Below are positions 6,933 through 7,871 of a stretch of DNA of 7,871 nt, in pieces. How positions within the stretch are numbered: position 1 is the stretch's first letter; every line of letters starts with the position of its first letter. The stretch comes from Pseudomonadota bacterium (GTDB lineage: Bacteria; Pseudomonadota; Alphaproteobacteria; Acetobacterales; Acetobacteraceae): NCBI GenBank assembly GCA_021784255.1, contig JAJXSZ010000137.1, positions 1 through 7,871 of the forward strand, written 5' to 3'. Made by a program: the position numbers and the translations under genes. Under the pieces are notes generated by a model. That model was not told where the DNA came from and did not search any database. It worked only from the letters and a program-made list of their open reading frames with translations.

Positions 6933-7074
6933 GCCGCTGCCCGGATAGCGGGCGTCATCATGCCCGCGCAGGCCAATGGCGCGCATGCCGGCGGCCAAGC
7001 TGCGGCGCGATGCCCGACACGGTCCCCGCGCCCGCGCCCCGCGACGCTCCCCCGCGATGCCGGCGGTCCGGTCC

Positions 7075-7100
7075 GCAATCATTGCATCATCATAATATCT
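7075..7100. promoter_or_regulatory. A/T-rich island with GCAAT-C-ATTGC palindrome
   Basis: This is the most A/T-rich spot of the operon's upstream region. It contains a perfect 11-bp palindrome (7075-7085) followed by a run of CAT trinucleotides and TAATAT. On the minus strand it reads TATTATGATGATG, which could serve as a -10 element about 320 bp before the operon, but no matching -35 hexamer is present. It coincides with the Q-loop part of the ATPase remnant, so the composition may simply be leftover coding sequence. Confidence 0.2.
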
Positions 7101-7283
7101 GCGGCGCGGCGAACGTCCTGACTGGCCACGCGCAGCTGGCCGTTGATTGCCTGGCCAGGCCGCGGGCCGGCAGCATCGGCGCGCTCTTGCCGCAGCCGCC
7201 CGGGCCGAGCCCCGAGACGAACTCGCCGCGCATCACGCAGCAGCGCTTCGCGACCGGGACGGATCGGTGGAGACGGCCGTGGA

Positions 7284-7308
7284 CGCCGCTGCTTGGGCAG
7301 CAGCGGTG
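7284..7308 (-). terminator. G+C-rich hairpin downstream of the Lrp gene
   Basis: CCGCTGCT (7286-7293) and AGCAGCGG (7299-7306) form a perfect 8-bp stem around a 5-nt loop, extendable to 10 bp with one G-T pair. It begins 24 nt after the Lrp-family stop codon, in the right place for a transcription terminator or 3' end stabiliser. There is no T-tract, so intrinsic termination is uncertain. It also separates the regulator gene from the ATPase remnant. Confidence 0.4.
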
Positions 7309-7332
7309 CAGGCACCCGCCCCGGCGGCGACG

Positions 7333-7797
7333 TCAGACGGGCAGCGGTGAGTTCTTCATTCGCTCCATGACGAAACGGCTGGTCACGTTGCGCAGCGGAA
7401 CGGCTTCGATCAGGCGACGATAGAAGTCGTCATAGGCCGGCAGGTCCGGAAGAACGACGTGCAGGATGTAGTCCACGTCGCCGCTCATGCGCCACGCCTG
7501 CACCACCTCGGGCATGGCCTCGATCACGCCGGCAAAGCGCTGGAGCCACGCCGAGGAGTGGTCGGCAGTCTCGATCGCGACGATGACGGAGACCGCGAGG
7601 CCAATCTTCGCCGGGTCCAGGTCGGCGACCCTGCCCCGGATCACCCCGAGCTGCTCGAGCCGGCGGATGCGCTTCCAGCACGGCGTCGGCGATAGCCCGA
7701 CGGCGGCGGCGATGTCGCTGAGCGGCAGGCTGGCGTCACGGGCGAGAAGCCGCAGCAGGCGGCGGTCGGTGCCGTCGATCGTCTCGCGAACGCGCAT
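7333..7797 (-). CDS. Lrp/AsnC-family transcriptional regulator
   Basis: This 154-residue protein has the normal Lrp length and layout. Residues 7-58 are the AsnC-type winged helix-turn-helix (DGTDRRLLRLLARDASLPLS, then AAVGLSPTPCWKRIRRLEQLGVI). Residues about 66-145 are the RAM ligand-binding and oligomerisation domain, with the effector-site segment SGDVDYILHVV at 105-115 and the common ending TSRFVMERMKNSPLPV. Such proteins form octamers and respond to amino acids or related small molecules. ATG at 7797 is supported by GGAG with a 7-nt spacer. The gene reads in the same direction as the transport operon but is separated by 578 bp and a hairpin, so co-transcription is doubtful. Its target may be a gene beyond the right edge rather than this operon. 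Confidence 0.95.
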   Translation of the reverse strand: MRVRETIDGTDRRLLRLLARDASLPLSDIAAAVGLSPTPCWKRIRRLEQLGVIRGRVADLDPAKIGLAVSVIVAIETADHSSAWLQRFAGVIEAMPEVVQAWRMSGDVDYILHVVLPDLPAYDDFYRRLIEAVPLRNVTSRFVMERMKNSPLPV

Positions 7798-7871
7798 GGC
7801 GATGCTCCAGGGGAACCGTGGCAGGGCGGAGGTGGCAGGCCGTCGTTTCTCCGCGTGGTGCGGATAAAAGA
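7798..7871 (-). promoter_or_regulatory. Upstream segment of the Lrp gene
   Basis: This holds the regulator's ribosome binding site (GGAG at 7805-7808). Near the window edge the minus strand reads TTTTATCC at about 7862-7869, a possible weak -10 element; any -35 would lie outside the window. No operator-like palindrome is visible in the 74 bp available. Confidence 0.25.

Larger units (their letters stand above)
6860..7257 (-). pseudogene. Decayed ABC-transporter ATPase (SsuB/TauB-like) remnant
   Basis: Conceptual minus-strand translation gives ATPase motifs in order but in shifting frames. GREALLRD (7255-7232) resembles the strand before the first turn. RGEFVSGLGPGGCGKS (7230-7183) contains a perfect Walker A. 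NGQLRVASQDVRRAADIMMMQ, ending at 7082, matches the stretch leading to the Q-loop and is followed by a stop. IGLRGHDDARYPGSGGK (6977-6927) resembles the segment ending in the LSGGM signature. VRVDAPE (about 6880-6860) sits where Walker B is expected. Walker A to Q-loop is about 35 residues and signature to Walker B about 22, close to normal. At least three frame changes and an internal deletion rule out a working protein. The GLxG-x-x-D-x-x-YP approach to the signature fits nitrate/taurine-type ATPases better than MalK. The Walker A part is firm; the signature and Walker B parts are weaker. Confidence 0.65.

Noticed and set aside
6755..7078. A 108-codon N-terminal extension of the solute-binding protein
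   Set aside because: The extension would put the Tat signal in the middle of the protein, looks non-coding, and overlaps ATPase-remnant sequence; GGGAG six nucleotides before ATG at 6754 gives a proper start.
7079..7315. A 78-codon minus-strand frame as a small intact gene
   Set aside because: Its parts match pieces of an ABC ATPase only when frames are combined (ALLRD and the Q-loop part here, Walker A in another frame), so it is better explained as part of a pseudogene.

Overview
The window comes from a G+C-rich proteobacterial chromosome, probably alphaproteobacterial. I infer this from the base composition, the strong third-position G/C bias, the frequent GTG starts, a Tat-type signal on a sugar-class solute-binding protein, and the IclR and Lrp family content. 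No rRNA, tRNA, CRISPR array or intact mobile element is visible.

Layout, left to right: an IclR-family regulator on the + strand (75-905) faces a five-gene minus-strand operon that ends 18 bp away. In transcription order the operon is: a Tat-exported family 1 solute-binding protein (6754-5360), a MalF/UgpA-like permease (5347-4409), a MalG/UgpE-like permease (4419-3595), an FAD-linked D-2-hydroxyacid dehydrogenase of the LDHD/Dld1 class (3611-2202), and an FMN-linked L-2-hydroxyacid dehydrogenase of the LldD/mandelate dehydrogenase class (2138-924). The first four genes overlap or lie within 12 nt of each other; the last follows after 63 nt and has its own strong ribosome binding site. Upstream of the operon, also on the minus strand, is an Lrp/AsnC-family regulator (7797-7333).

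The 578 bp between the Lrp gene and the solute-binding protein have no intact gene. They hold a decayed ABC-transporter ATPase: a clear Walker A motif, then Q-loop-like, signature-like and Walker B-like segments in the right order and at about the right spacing, spread over different frames and cut by a stop codon. The motifs look closer to the nitrate/taurine (SsuB/TauB) ATPases than to MalK. Several short inverted repeats lie in the same stretch and are weak operator candidates.

How it may work (inference): the binding protein and two permeases import an organic solute, and the two stereochemically complementary dehydrogenases oxidise D- and L-2-hydroxy acids to 2-oxo acids at the membrane, feeding the respiratory chain. 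The cassette could therefore use both enantiomers of a hydroxy acid, or a compound that releases them. No ATPase for the transporter is encoded in the window. The substrate cannot be read from the sequence. The most interesting points are the pairing of both hydroxyacid dehydrogenases with a CUT1-like importer that lacks its own ATPase, and the ATPase ruin directly upstream.
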